NCBI RefSeq assembly: GCF_019175385.1
Contig: NC_083341.1
Span: forward strand, 25,304,203-25,368,202
Source: Lycium barbarum
Lineage: Eukaryota > Streptophyta > Magnoliopsida > Solanales > Solanaceae
Length of the DNA stretch: 64,000 nucleotides
Direction of reading: 5' to 3'
Part shown: positions 11,901 to 22,991 of the stretch, in pieces
How positions within the stretch are numbered: the first letter of the stretch is position 1
Layout of the letters: every line of letters begins with the position of its first letter
The notes under the pieces: generated by a model
Told to the model about the DNA's origin: nothing
The model's input: only the letters and a program-made list of their open reading frames with translations
Databases searched by the model: none
Position numbers and translations under genes: made by a program

Positions 11901-12690
11901 CAATAATAACAATAGTCGGGGGATAACAATGATAGGTCACTCCAACACTTTCTATGATGTCTCCTCTGAGGTCAATCTTGCATTGCATATATATAGACAT
12001 ATTTCTTTCTTTACCGAGCTATGCTTGTAGGTGGCCAGGTAGGCACGTAGCTGTGCACCTAGATGTATTTCTTTCTTTATCGAGCTGTGTTGTAGGTGGC
12101 CGGGTAGGCACGTAGCTGTGCATTGTCACTGAATCAGTTGGGCAGTAGATGATATTATGATGATGAGCTCACTCCTACAGAGGGATTTATTATTATATTA
12201 TATGATGTGCCTCCACAGTGAGGGATGATTCTGAGAGCATGCATTTACATTTATGTGATGGTTATGGTCGCCCTCAATGGCCTCGTTCAGAGTTTTCAGG
12301 TTGTCTCTACATCTCTTCCCATGTTATATGTATCTCTTATGCTTATGTTATGTTTATGCTTACCTTCTTTTATATACTTGGTACATTTTTCGTACTGACG
12401 CCTCTTTTGGTGCACTGTGATCATGCCCACAGGTATAGATATATAGATTGGTGTGCCTCCCTGGTAGGGTAACAAATGTTCAAGTGGTTTGTTGTTGCAC
12501 TCCATTTCTCCGGAGTTTTTGATCAAATTCTTGAGTAGGAATGCCTGCATGTATATATATTATTGAGTATGGCTATGGGTACGTTGGGGCCCTGTCCGAC
12601 CAGTTGATGCATATTAGTGCTCTTAGAGGCTTACAGGGCAACATGAAGGAATCGTCCTAACTGGTCCGAGCGACCCTTATCCTATATTGG
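11900..12690 (+). repeat. LTR fragment related to the element E LTR
   Basis: Shares ordered blocks with 60190-60500: TACATTTTTCGTACTGACG at 12382-12400, CTCCATTTCTCCGGAG near 12500, GGGGCCCTGTCCGACCAG near 12590 and AGAGGCTTACAGG near 12627. Both ends are missing, so this is a relic. Open frames of about 84 codons on both strands here are chance. Confidence 0.6.
12001..12125. repeat. Two-copy tandem repeat, about 62 bases
   Basis: TTTCTTTCTTTACCGAGCTA and TTTCTTTCTTTATCGAGCTG each start a copy, and both end in GGTAGGCACGTAGCTGTGCA. A local duplication inside the LTR fragment. Confidence 0.8.
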
Positions 12691-14045
12691 CATACATAGT
12701 TTCAGGTATTAAACCTTCTCGGTAACCTGTGCAATTCCCAAAATATGAACATGGATATAGTTGGCTTATAGTCCTATGAATTACATAAACATGATGGTAA
12801 AAATGATTCGTGAGTGTAATATAACATGAATATAGATACATAGTATTATATCTTTTATGAAAACATGGAAGCATGTAGGATTTCATGGAATTAATCATAA
12901 TAAGTCATAACATGCATTCAAGAACCCATGTAATTCAAGGACATGGGTATTCATGGAATATGGACGGATTCCCAATAGCAAAAATGGAATATCAAGAATA
13001 CAATAACGAATTATTAGTACAAACATGGTATAAGCATGATATGTGTAACTTAGGGTCATCATGAATTAGAATAGAAACCCTAGGCTTGTGAAACTATGTA
13101 TTTTCACAGATGAATGTGGCGTACGGAAGAACAATGATGTTTCCACACATGGATAGAAACCCTACATATCTTAATCGCTCCTCAGCACCCAACGAAGAAT
13201 CCAAACTTTGAAGAAGAATCCTAAAAATCAGAATTTCATTCCTTGAGAAGGTTTTTCTGGAAAAACCCTATTATTGTAGAGTAGAATCTTGTTAATAATC
13301 CATGTATGGGTGTTAATCCTTGCTAATATAATGGAATAATACTTGGGGTATAAGGAACAACTGACCTTAGGAGGTTCGGGGAAGTTCTAGGGTATTTTCT
13401 CCTCAAAAAGTCAATCAAAAATAAAGTAGAATGAAGATTTAAGAAAATTTCACGTTCTGAGAATTTTATAGCCGAGGAAGGTGCGTAACACATCCTGCGA
13501 ATCACAGGATTGACCTACAAAATGCAGCCTTAACACACAACGTAACCGAGAGATATAGTTTTTGGTGTTCAACTTGCGAAACGCAGGTTGAACCACATCC
13601 TGATCTTGCAAAATGCAGGTTAGTATAATAGTCATAAAGTTTTACTTATAAGTTTGTTTGAGCTCCACCTTATATCTTTGGAAAGATATTTCAAAGGGCT
13701 ACGACTTTTACGTTTTGAGTTTTCTCAGATTCCCAACTGAATTTTCCCAAAATCTTGCTTGGTATGCAGACTTTCTGTAAACTTAGTCCTATTCTATCAA
13801 ATCTTAAGCACCTCACTATTCATCTTGATTTCCAAACAATTTTTTCCACCCATAATCATCCCGATAGTACTTCACATGTAAAAAATTTCACATTAATACT
13901 TATGTAACACATCCACACCTAATCCAAATTTACGGTGTGTTACATTATCTCTCCATTGGGATTCATTCGTCCTCGAATGATAGGGTCAGGGTTAAAAATG
14001 CAGCTGGACATGGCTTGGGTACATGAACATGAGGAAAAATGGCAA
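12690..14045 (-). repeat. C-family LTR start with a scrap of interior
   Basis: From about 13065 to 14045 it matches 43808-44780, the LTR start and adjoining interior of element C. The minus-strand LTR start TGTAACACACCG lies at 13944, and the interior scrap is 13945-14045. The part left of 13065 is AT-rich and probably the same LTR, without a visible end. The right side is cut where another LTR begins. Confidence 0.7.
13464..13625 (-). promoter_or_regulatory. TATA box with upstream CCTGCG inverted-repeat array
   Basis: On the minus strand a TATAAAA box (13464-13470, within CGGCTATAAAATTCTC) follows an array of short inverted repeats. These are AACTTGCG-AAA-CGCAGGTT near 13568-13586, ATCCTG..CAGGAT near 13491-13509, and half-sites AAAATGCAGG and AAAATGCAGC. 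The same layout is present at 44209-44370. TATA position relative to the LTR start (about 480 bases) suits a U3 promoter. Confidence 0.6.
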
Positions 14046-15605
14046 TCGCTAACTCTACATATGATTCGCTAACCGAAGTCTAACCAATAAGGTAAGCCAT
14101 AACCTACCTGGAATGTCGAACAAGAGCCACGAACCGTCAAACCTTAGCCTTTCCCTTTCTTTGTGCCTCCAAATACTCAAAGTCTATTCATATTCGAATT
14201 CTATATTAGAAATAATGAAGAACAACACCCATATTGCTAAACTTCTAATTAGGTCAAATTCTAACCCAAGGAATTGGGGAAAGAGGCCCATAAGGGTAAA
14301 ACGGGAAATTGAATGATGGAATTTGCAATTCAAGCTCTAGGTGATCAAACCCACTAATCAATTACTAAATCAACTCATAATTGGGCCTAATTCGAATTTA
14401 AAGTTAAACCCCCAAATTTAGGGTATAAACCCTAATTCTTTAATCCTCAAATCAATCACTAATAATGGAAGAACTAGGCTTAACAACTAATGAATTCATC
14501 ACTTCTATGTTTATTCTAGTCAATTTCATCATCAATTTCTATTAGAAACACTAGAACCCATTTCGAAAATTTATCATGAAAACCCATTTTCCAAATTCCA
14601 ATTTCTCAATATTAATGGAGGATTCAAGCTTATTGATTGCTATTCCATCAATTCCATACTTAGAGAAACTAAATGCACCAACAAATCACAATTTAGTAGG
14701 CTAAAACTCTAATTAGTGAAGAAACCATCAAGACTTCACTTTGTTTCGCAGCTTCTAATGATTTCTAACATGTATTAAAGCTTATGAAAGATAACCGACA
14801 AGAAGAATTTAACCAAAAGTCACCTAAAATTGCCTCAAAAGTTGCTTATAATGAATAATTGAAGTGGTTGAATGGAAAGGGTTTAACTTAGCAATAAACA
14901 GAGGAATCTACCTTGTCACCCGCTGTAGCGTCTACGTGTCCGCCACGGCGGGCTCACTGCAGCGATTCATTAACCGCTACCTGCGCCTTTCGCCACAGCG
15001 GTTCCAATCAGCTGTGGCAGCTAACCCCAATACCCAATCAGCTGCTGTGGGGGCTGGTCTTCCGCCATAGCGAAACCGCCACATGCGAGCCCGGACACCG
15101 GACACTAGAAAATCTTGGCTTTTTGCAATTTCAACCCCGAAATACGATAATCACCCGAGGCCTCACAGATGCTAAACAAACATACACATATACATAAAAA
15201 CATGATACGAAACTCACTCGCGGGCTCGCAATTCCCAACGGAGGTCTATTTGACCAAGTCAACCCCCAATGGCCTACTGATCAACTTCCAGCCAATAACC
15301 CAAAATAGTTCGTGAGCTGCCTTGGAAACCGAACTGAATACCTTGCCTAGTCACAAATGACCATCCGGATCTCTCGGAGTGGACGGAGTTTCGAAAAGAT
15401 CTGTTTACCCAAAAATCAACCTGTGGGTCAAATATTTTTCTCTTAAAGGCTCAAATTTTCAAAAGTCACACTAAAACTCGCCCGATCATCTCATGAACCA
15501 TACCATCCATTGCCGCGGATATAAATCGAAACTCATAGGACTCGAGAAAAAGTCAACGGGCATAAATGGGTCAAAAACACTATAACGACCAAACAGGTCG
15601 TTACA
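14046..15605 (-). repeat. LTR fragment of the A/G superfamily
   Basis: Minus-strand start TGTAACGACCTGTTTGGTCG at 15605. Runs left through a GC palindrome cluster (14920-15080) into sequence resembling 24340-25000 and 10250-10560. It stops near 14046 against a C-family scrap, so the LTR 3' part is lost. No coding sequence. Confidence 0.7.
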
Positions 15606-16555
15606 ACATTTGAGATTGGTATTATGCATTGCATTCGTACTCATTTTTCGTGATATATTGATTTGAACTGTGATTGGTACTGATGATGATAAGTGAGAAG
15701 GGAACATCCGAGATTATGGATAGATTTGATATAGTAACCATCTCTGGGTTGTGCGCTGAATGGCTAGTGATATGGAAGCCACCTTTGGGTTGTGTGAAGA
15801 GTCACTGGTGTTGTGGAAATCATGTCTGGGCTGTGTACGGAGTGACTAGTACATGGACTTCGCGGGTACCTCATGAGTCGTGACTATCGATACGTGGAGG
15901 TTATCTGTCCGTAGCATGTGTTTACGGAGACAGACAGTTGGCTAGTGCATATCATTGCATTGCATATGTACTCATTACTTCATTCATATATTACATTGAT
16001 TTTGCCTTGGTATTCCTATCATGTCTGTTATATTTCATGGACTGTGTTGTTATTATACTTGATGCCTATCCTTCAGTTTCTTTCTTTTATGTATATTATC
16101 TAACTGTTGTCGGCATATGATACCTACTGGTACGTGGTGTATGTACTTATACTACCTTGCTGTACTCTTTTTCTACTGCAGAGTTCGTAGCAAGCTCAAC
16201 TTCTACCCCTCGAGAGTGATCCCGAGGCTAGGCTTTCGAGTGCCCAGGGTGAGCATCTGATGGATGCCCGGAGACTCCTCTATCCCTATGTCTTTATTTT
16301 CCCATTATGAGACATATGTTTATTTTCAGACTTGTATTTTCTAGACACATGTACTTAGTTTCTCTTGTACTATTCAAACCAGATACAGGGGTTTTATGTT
16401 GTAGGATTCCACATGATTATCTATTTATTATTTGAGACTGCTTTTTCTTCTTATTTACTTTCTTATGTTGTTTTTGGAAGTTGAGTAATGCACGGGTTCG
16501 CCTACTAGGTGGGAATAGGTAGGTGCCCGCGCGATCCGTGATTTGGGTCGTGACA
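15606..16555 (+). repeat. LTR 3' portion, plus strand
   Basis: Ends in GGTAGGTGCCCGCGCGATCC then TTTGGGTCGTGACA at 16555, the canonical end of this superfamily. Its start is missing, because the minus-strand LTR fragment abuts at 15605. The right end cuts into the MADS tandem array, so it was inserted after the array formed or marks its edge. Confidence 0.7.
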
Positions 16556-18316
16556 AGGAAGAAATGTTATAGCATTATTCAACCATTCTAGATATATATG
16601 CAATGTTTTGGGATCTATTACATTTCAATCATTGTCTACTTCTATTCAATGAGTATTTTATTTTCAGTTTCAATCTGAGTCAACGAAATTTATTGAATTA
16701 ATATTAATCTTTTTCTTATTTAATTAATATCGAAGAATAGTATAAAGAAAAAGGTAAAATTTCTTGTTACACTTGCGTATTTTAAAATCAAAATTCAATG
16801 TGTATGAATTTTTTGTGTCTAAAATGAATAACCATGATTATTGTTTTCATTTCATATCATGTCAGCATTCACCAATATAACCTATACCTCTTTTTCTTCT
16901 TCATCTTCTATTTGTAGGTGAGCAACTTTTTGCTTTTTTTTTTTAATAACGATAATTTTCATCCTTGTATAATAGCAACTTATATGTTAAAAAAAATAAG
17001 TGAGTTTCAAAGGATGCATATGAGAATTGATTTCTAGCTCAAGGACACAAAGTACAATCATTAAAAACCATATTCGGGCACTACATATTGCGAAATTTTT
17101 TTAAAAAAAATGATGTGAGTGCATATTCTAAAGGACAATGAATTCTATAGATAGTGCAATAATATCAATTTCGAATATCATAATAGAAATGATTGGTATT
17201 CAAGGTTTATTTACCCAAGTTCACAGTGAATCATAGAATTAACTATATTAGAAATTCATATATTTTTTTTAATTTTAATGGTAACATATTATAATCATAT
17301 CCTAATATTGACCTATGTAATTACTTAAAGTGTAAAAAGATAATATCATTAGACTTCACCCAGAATTCTTCAAATATACAAAGTAACAAGTTGATCATTT
17401 GGATTTTCAAAATCCCAAAATATACATTGGATATTGGAATAATATTCCAGAAATTCTTATTTGAATTTCAAATTTTGAAACATTTTTAGAAAATATGTAA
17501 TTCTTCTTGTACCAAAATGTGCTAATCAATTTATTACCAAATTTGGAACAGGTTATCAAAATCTACGTTAAATCTTTTGATCATACGGTACAACAAATTC
17601 CCATTATGCATATGTACTTACTCCAAACTCACCTCTTTTACGTGAAGAAAATCGTTAAAATATTTTTTTAGATCACTGTTGTGTCAGGCCAATTTATGTG
17701 CACCTAGATTAATGACACATCATGTTTAATTTAAAGACAACATAGTTATAACACTAATTTAGCAAAACACTACTTATTCCTCCTATATAGATTATAAGTA
17801 CATTTTGTATTAATATATGGCCCTATGCAAGATTTCACATTATTACGAATGTATTTATGATTTTATTATCGACAAGAAAATCAAGAGAAATAGATTTATT
17901 TTTTCATGTTTGACTTCTATAAAATATTTTTGCAATACAAACAATCTGTGAGCCGGCAAGACATCACCCTTGATAAATTTCATATATGGAATAACACCCA
18001 CGGATTACTAGAATCTTACATGTTCGAAAATATGATCTGAAATTCTAATTAGAATCTTGAACTTTCAAGCACTTTAATAAAATATTTAATTCATCAAATT
18101 CAAATTGTCCTAATAAATTTATAAGCAATTTCGGACCAAATTATCTAGATTTACTAAAAATCGTAACCATATGGTATAAACAAGTCTAATTATGCATCTA
18201 TATATACATTTCGGTGCTCCTATTCCATCTTCACAATTAGGTATTCATTCATATATTTTGCTGCCAAAGAAAGTGCTCTCTCTTTTTTCATTTTCGTTTT
18301 TTCTGTGTTACCAGAC
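16556..18316. other. AT-rich spacer of unit 1
   Basis: No gene. AT-rich with poly-T runs (about 16930) and small indels against the matching spacers in units 2 and 3. The last 120 bases before 18317 are well conserved between copies and would hold any MADS promoter. A TATATATA stretch at about 18199-18206 is a possible TATA box. Confidence 0.6.
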
Positions 18317-18808
18317 ATGATTAGCAATTCAGATGAAAGCCAAAGAAAAGCAAGAAGAATTACTAGTTTGTCCAAACAAGCAAATGACTTGTCTACCTTA
18401 TGTGACATACCTATTGCTCTAATAATTTTTAGTCCTGGAGAAACCAACCCTACTATTTGGCCCAATGAAGATGAGGCTAAGGTTATAGTAACTAGGTATT
18501 TGAGTCACATAGAGAATGAAAAATTTAAAAATTTAGTTAAACTTGAAACCTACTTTTCTTCTAAATTGGAGGAGAAAGAAAATAATATTAGAAAAACTGA
18601 GCAAAGAAACAAGGAGAAGAAAATAGAAATCACGTTCAATCGATTATACGAAGGAAAGGTTAATATATTTGACCTTGATGCTACAGAAATTAACGAATTG
18701 TTAAAGTTATCTGCTCTTACACAGGATAAACTTGACGATAGGAGAAAGCGACTCGAACAACAATCTCACACTTCTCAACCTCCATCACTTCTCTCTAATA
18801 TTGAATAG
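18317..18808 (+). CDS. Type I MADS-box-like protein, copy 1
   Basis: Intronless ORF of 163 codons from the ATG at 18317. The segment LSTLCDIPIALIIFSPGE, then IWPN, matches the second half of a type I MADS domain (the AGL80/M-gamma style has STLCG..AIIYSP then VWPS). The first half is abnormal: after SQRKA comes RRITSLSKQAND, about three residues shorter than the family, without the KKR..GL.KK basic contact helix and with no MxRxK start. The rest is charged and probably helical (KLEEKENNIRK, EKKIEITFNRL), like the interaction region of type I proteins. The family regulates gametophyte and endosperm genes; binding by this copy is doubtful. Nearly identical copies sit at 26234 and 41101. It could be a decoy partner or a young pseudogene. 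Confidence 0.7.
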   Translation: MISNSDESQRKARRITSLSKQANDLSTLCDIPIALIIFSPGETNPTIWPNEDEAKVIVTRYLSHIENEKFKNLVKLETYFSSKLEEKENNIRKTEQRNKEKKIEITFNRLYEGKVNIFDLDATEINELLKLSALTQDKLDDRRKRLEQQSHTSQPPSLLSNIE

Positions 18809-20351
18809 ATAACGGAGATGATGTAGGTCAAAGTAGCGGTCTCCATGTCGGGGGCACATCAAAAAGTTTGGTCATTGGTGGAAGCGGGGCTTGCGCCAAT
18901 AGAATATCATGATTCCTGAGCATACTAGTATTTATTTTTAGCACATCATTTTTTAGCTCATGTTGTTTTCGTGGTCGGTTAAAGTTATAGTATGTTATAG
19001 TAGGAAGAAATGTACTAGCGTTATTCAACCATCCTAGATATATGTGCAATATTTTGGGATCTGTTACATTTCAATCATTGTCTGCTTCTATTCAATGAGT
19101 ATTTTATTTTCTGTTTCAATCTGAGTCAACAAAATTTATTGAGTTAATGTTAAGCTTTTTCTTATTTAATTAATATCGAAGAATAGTAAAAAAGAAAAAG
19201 GTACAATTGCTAGTTACACTAGCAGATTTTAAAATTAAAATTTAATATCTATGAATTTTTATGTCTAAAATGAATAACCATGATTCTTGTTTTAATTTCA
19301 TATCACGTCAGCATTCATCAATATAACATATACTTCTTTTTCTTCTTCATCTTCTATTTGTAGGTGCGCTACTTTTTGCTTTTTTTTTTTTTTTTGTTAA
19401 ATCACGATAATTTTCATTCTTGTATAATAGCAACTTATATGTTAAAAAAATAAGTGAATTTCAAAGGATGCATATGAGAATTGATTTGTAGCTCAAGGGC
19501 AAAAAGTACAATCATTAAAAACCATATTCTGGCGCTACATATTGCGAATAATTTAAAAAAAATAAAATGACGTGAGTGCATATTCTAAAGGACAATGAAT
19601 TCTATAGATAGTTCAATAATATCAATTTCAAATATTCAGAATAGAAATGATTGGTATTCAAGGTTTATTTACTCAAGTTCATGGTGAGTCATAGAATTAA
19701 CTATATTAGAAAATCATAATATTTTTATTTTAACGGTAACATATTGAAATCATATCCTAATACTGACCTATTTAATTACTTAAAGTAAAAGAAGGTAATA
19801 TCATTAGACTTCACCTAGAAAACTTCAAATACACAAAGGTACAAGTTGATCATTTGGAATTTTCAAAATCGCAGACTATACATTGGATAATGGAATAATG
19901 TTTCGAAAATTCATATTTGAATTTCGAATTTTGAAACATTTTTAGAAAATATGTAATTCTTCTTGTACCAAAATGTGCTAATCAATTTATTACCAAATTT
20001 GGAACAGGTTACCAAAATCTACGTTAAATCATTTGATCATACGGTACAAAAAATTCACATTATGCATATGTACTTACTCCAAACTCACCTCTTTTACGTG
20101 AAAATGACGGTTGTGTCAGACCAATTTACGTACACCTCGATTAGGGACACATCATGTTTAATTTAAAGAAAATACAGTTATAATACTACTTTAGAAAAAC
20201 ACTGCTTATTCCTCCTATATAGTTTATAAGTACAGTTTGTATTAATATATAGCCATATGCAAAATTTCACATTATTATAAATGTATTTATGATTTTATTA
20301 TCGACAAGGAAATCAAAAGAACTAGATTTATTTTTTCATGTTATGACTTCT
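18809..20351. other. 3' region and spacer of units 1-2, up to the solo LTR
   Basis: Downstream of copy 1 the DNA stays similar to the reading frame extension of copy 3 for about 100 bases, then becomes AT-rich spacer matching unit 1. No gene. The short frame at 19963-20166 is chance. It ends in CTTCT at 20347-20351, the left TSD of the solo LTR. Confidence 0.6.
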
Positions 20352-22796
20352 TGTCACGATCCATTTTAGGACCGCGCGGGCACCCACCATTTTCACCTCA
20401 GTAGACGAACCCTTAACCCCAAACAATTCATAAACAAGTAAAGAACGAGATTCATTATCCTTCAAGATATATTATAATAAGAAATGAAAGTCAAACCAAT
20501 ATATATAAACAAAATAGTGGAAATGTTTACAACAATTTAATCAATACACTAACTCTATTTCCCATGACCTGGTCTAGACTAGTATAAGAGTGACTAAGAT
20601 TTGAATACTGGATACAACAATAAATCTAAGACTCAGTCTCCATCTCGGAATGAGAATGATGGAGGCCTTAAAGATAGGCACTGTGCATCTTCCGAAAAAC
20701 TCCAACCAATCAATATCCTGAGAAATTCTACGCCTAAAAAGGGATGTAGCAAGAGTAGTATCAGTACAACAATAGTACTGGTAAGCATCATAGGCCGACA
20801 ATGGTTTGAAATGCATAACGGTAATAGAATCTACAAGTAAGCATAGTAGGCAAAACTAAGTCAACAACGCACATCACCTACCACTCGCTTCAACAAATAG
20901 AAGGTTCTTATTTCATTAAATCATTCTTAGGGATTCATTTACACATTACATTAACACTCACTTTATAGCTACTATAACAACAATAGGCAATGCTCACGAA
21001 TCACTTGTCAACTATCGTCACATAATCGCTCGTGTTTGAAGGAAAGTTCTCTCGTCATTCTAGTGTTCATTACTCACCCAACCTAGAAATATCATGCACC
21101 TTTATATTAAGGTCACCTAACACCACGCTTCCCCAATCCAATATCACTGCCTATAATTATAGCAACTAATCCCAACTAGTGTTTAATCTGATTTAGTACA
21201 TTACAATTATATCACCACAAGTCATTACTTATGTTATAGCATCTAAACCCAACTGTGTCAAGTCTCAGTATATCCAACTCGAATCCGTATATCACAAGGC
21301 ATCACAATAAATCACAGGAATATTACAGGAAGTTAATTGATACAATGCAATGCAGTAATGTATGAAGTGTGAATGCAATGTATATGCACCGTACACATGT
21401 ACTCCGATAATGGAACATCACATCTCGGTAGCACAATCCATAGGGGACCCACGAAGTCCATGTAGCCTCACGATTATGGCAAATACCTCGGTAATCAGTA
21501 TTAGCTCTTATACCTCGATTCTAGGATAAACATCAGACATCGATCCTCACGTCACTCTCATCCAACTGAGCCCAGCTCATAACAGTGTTTCCTTCTATAT
21601 CATCAATGTATCAACAGTATATCATGAAGGTTGAGAATGCGTGCAATGTATGAGTTCGATGTCAATAATCAAATCAATATCAACAGTACAACATATGTGC
21701 ACACCAACAATATCAATAAAAAGGCTACACAATAAGCCATAATAGAATCATAATCCTCGCCTCAAAGCAACACGATTATGGTGCTACAATATCATCATCA
21801 AGAGAAATCACTAGTCACCAATATCTAATAATTTCCACATGGCATCGAGCCAACAACAAATAGAACTGGGTAAGTCATAACACAACAGGGTGGCTAGCCC
21901 TAAATCACACAACAAGGCCCATCCTAAGATAATATCCAACCCAACTTCATACCCGAAGGTTTACATGCATTCTCCGACCATATCGTCTAAATATATGCTT
22001 CGCTAATTGAACTCTCACCATAGGGTAATCATAATCCACAACTATACTAGTGTTACATAATAACCGCTACCTCTTATACATTATTAATCTAAGTATCTAG
22101 CCCAATCTCCGAGATCCTACACATGCATTCTCCGTTTCATCTAATACTCATGTATGAAAGTCTAACCGGAGTCTAGTAAGAGATGGAAGCCATAACCTAC
22201 CTCAGGGACGAACAAGTGTGAGAACATCCATTTGGATTCCATCTTCCATCCTTGTAGCGAACTTGTAGGTCCGGAAGGTCTAAGAATGATGGATGCATTC
22301 CAGTAAGTAACAATTGAGGAATTTGGGGGTTATAGGGGTAGAATCGTCATTTCTAAAATAATTTTTCTAGATTCTTGATTATAGCTATTTCACCTATTTT
22401 ATAAACAAGGTTTACCTAAGTCAAACTTACCTCACTAATTCACATAAGACATTATTAGCGTCTAACAAATTAACCTATTTAGGAAATAGAATGATTTAGG
22501 CTTAGAACTTGCTATTTTGTCTAGGTTTGCAATAAAAGAGCTATCTTGAAGTTACTAATTGTTCTAGGTTAGCCATTACCACATCTATCCAAAGGTCTCA
22601 TAAGATAAGAGAAGGAACCCTCTTTTAATGCTCTACTATAATCATAAATTGTGCAAGAAGAAAGAGGGAATTAAAGGAAGATGAAATGAGGGATTTTAAG
22701 AGTTTACCTTCCTAACATTTAAGTCTCTAGGGCTGGAATTTTCTCTTAGTGGCGGCTGCAGATTTGGGAACTGAATATTAGGTCAAGTCAATAAGC

Positions 22797-22985
22797 TTTA
22801 AATAGGGATACAACTGCCCGTCAACTGCTGTGGCAGTCTATCATTCACTACAGCGGCACTGCTTCAGCGGTAGCCACACTGTTGGGGTGGTCCTTTAATG
22901 ATTCTACACCTCTGCTTCAGTAGAGCTTCCTGCCACTGTTGCGCCAGCACTGGGGCGGCAGGACTGTCGCCACGATGGTATGACT
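22797..22985 (-). promoter_or_regulatory. TATA-like box and inverted-repeat island of the outer solo LTR
   Basis: Minus strand: TATTTAAA at 22804-22797, with a GC-rich island just upstream (22815-22985). The island includes ACTGCTGTGGCAGT and ACTGCTTCAGCGGT. The first has matched changes in both arms compared with ACCGCTGTAGCGGT. The inner solo LTR is inserted right at the outer edge of the island. Confidence 0.5.
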
Positions 22986-22991
22986 GGGCCC

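Noticed and set aside
12218..12550. Overlapping 84-codon frames on both strands
   Set aside because: Located in an LTR relic related to the element E LTR; no conserved counterpart there.
16556..18316. Possible tRNA or small RNA gene in the AT-rich spacer
   Set aside because: No cloverleaf or conserved A/B-box pattern could be found by eye; differences between units are spread evenly.
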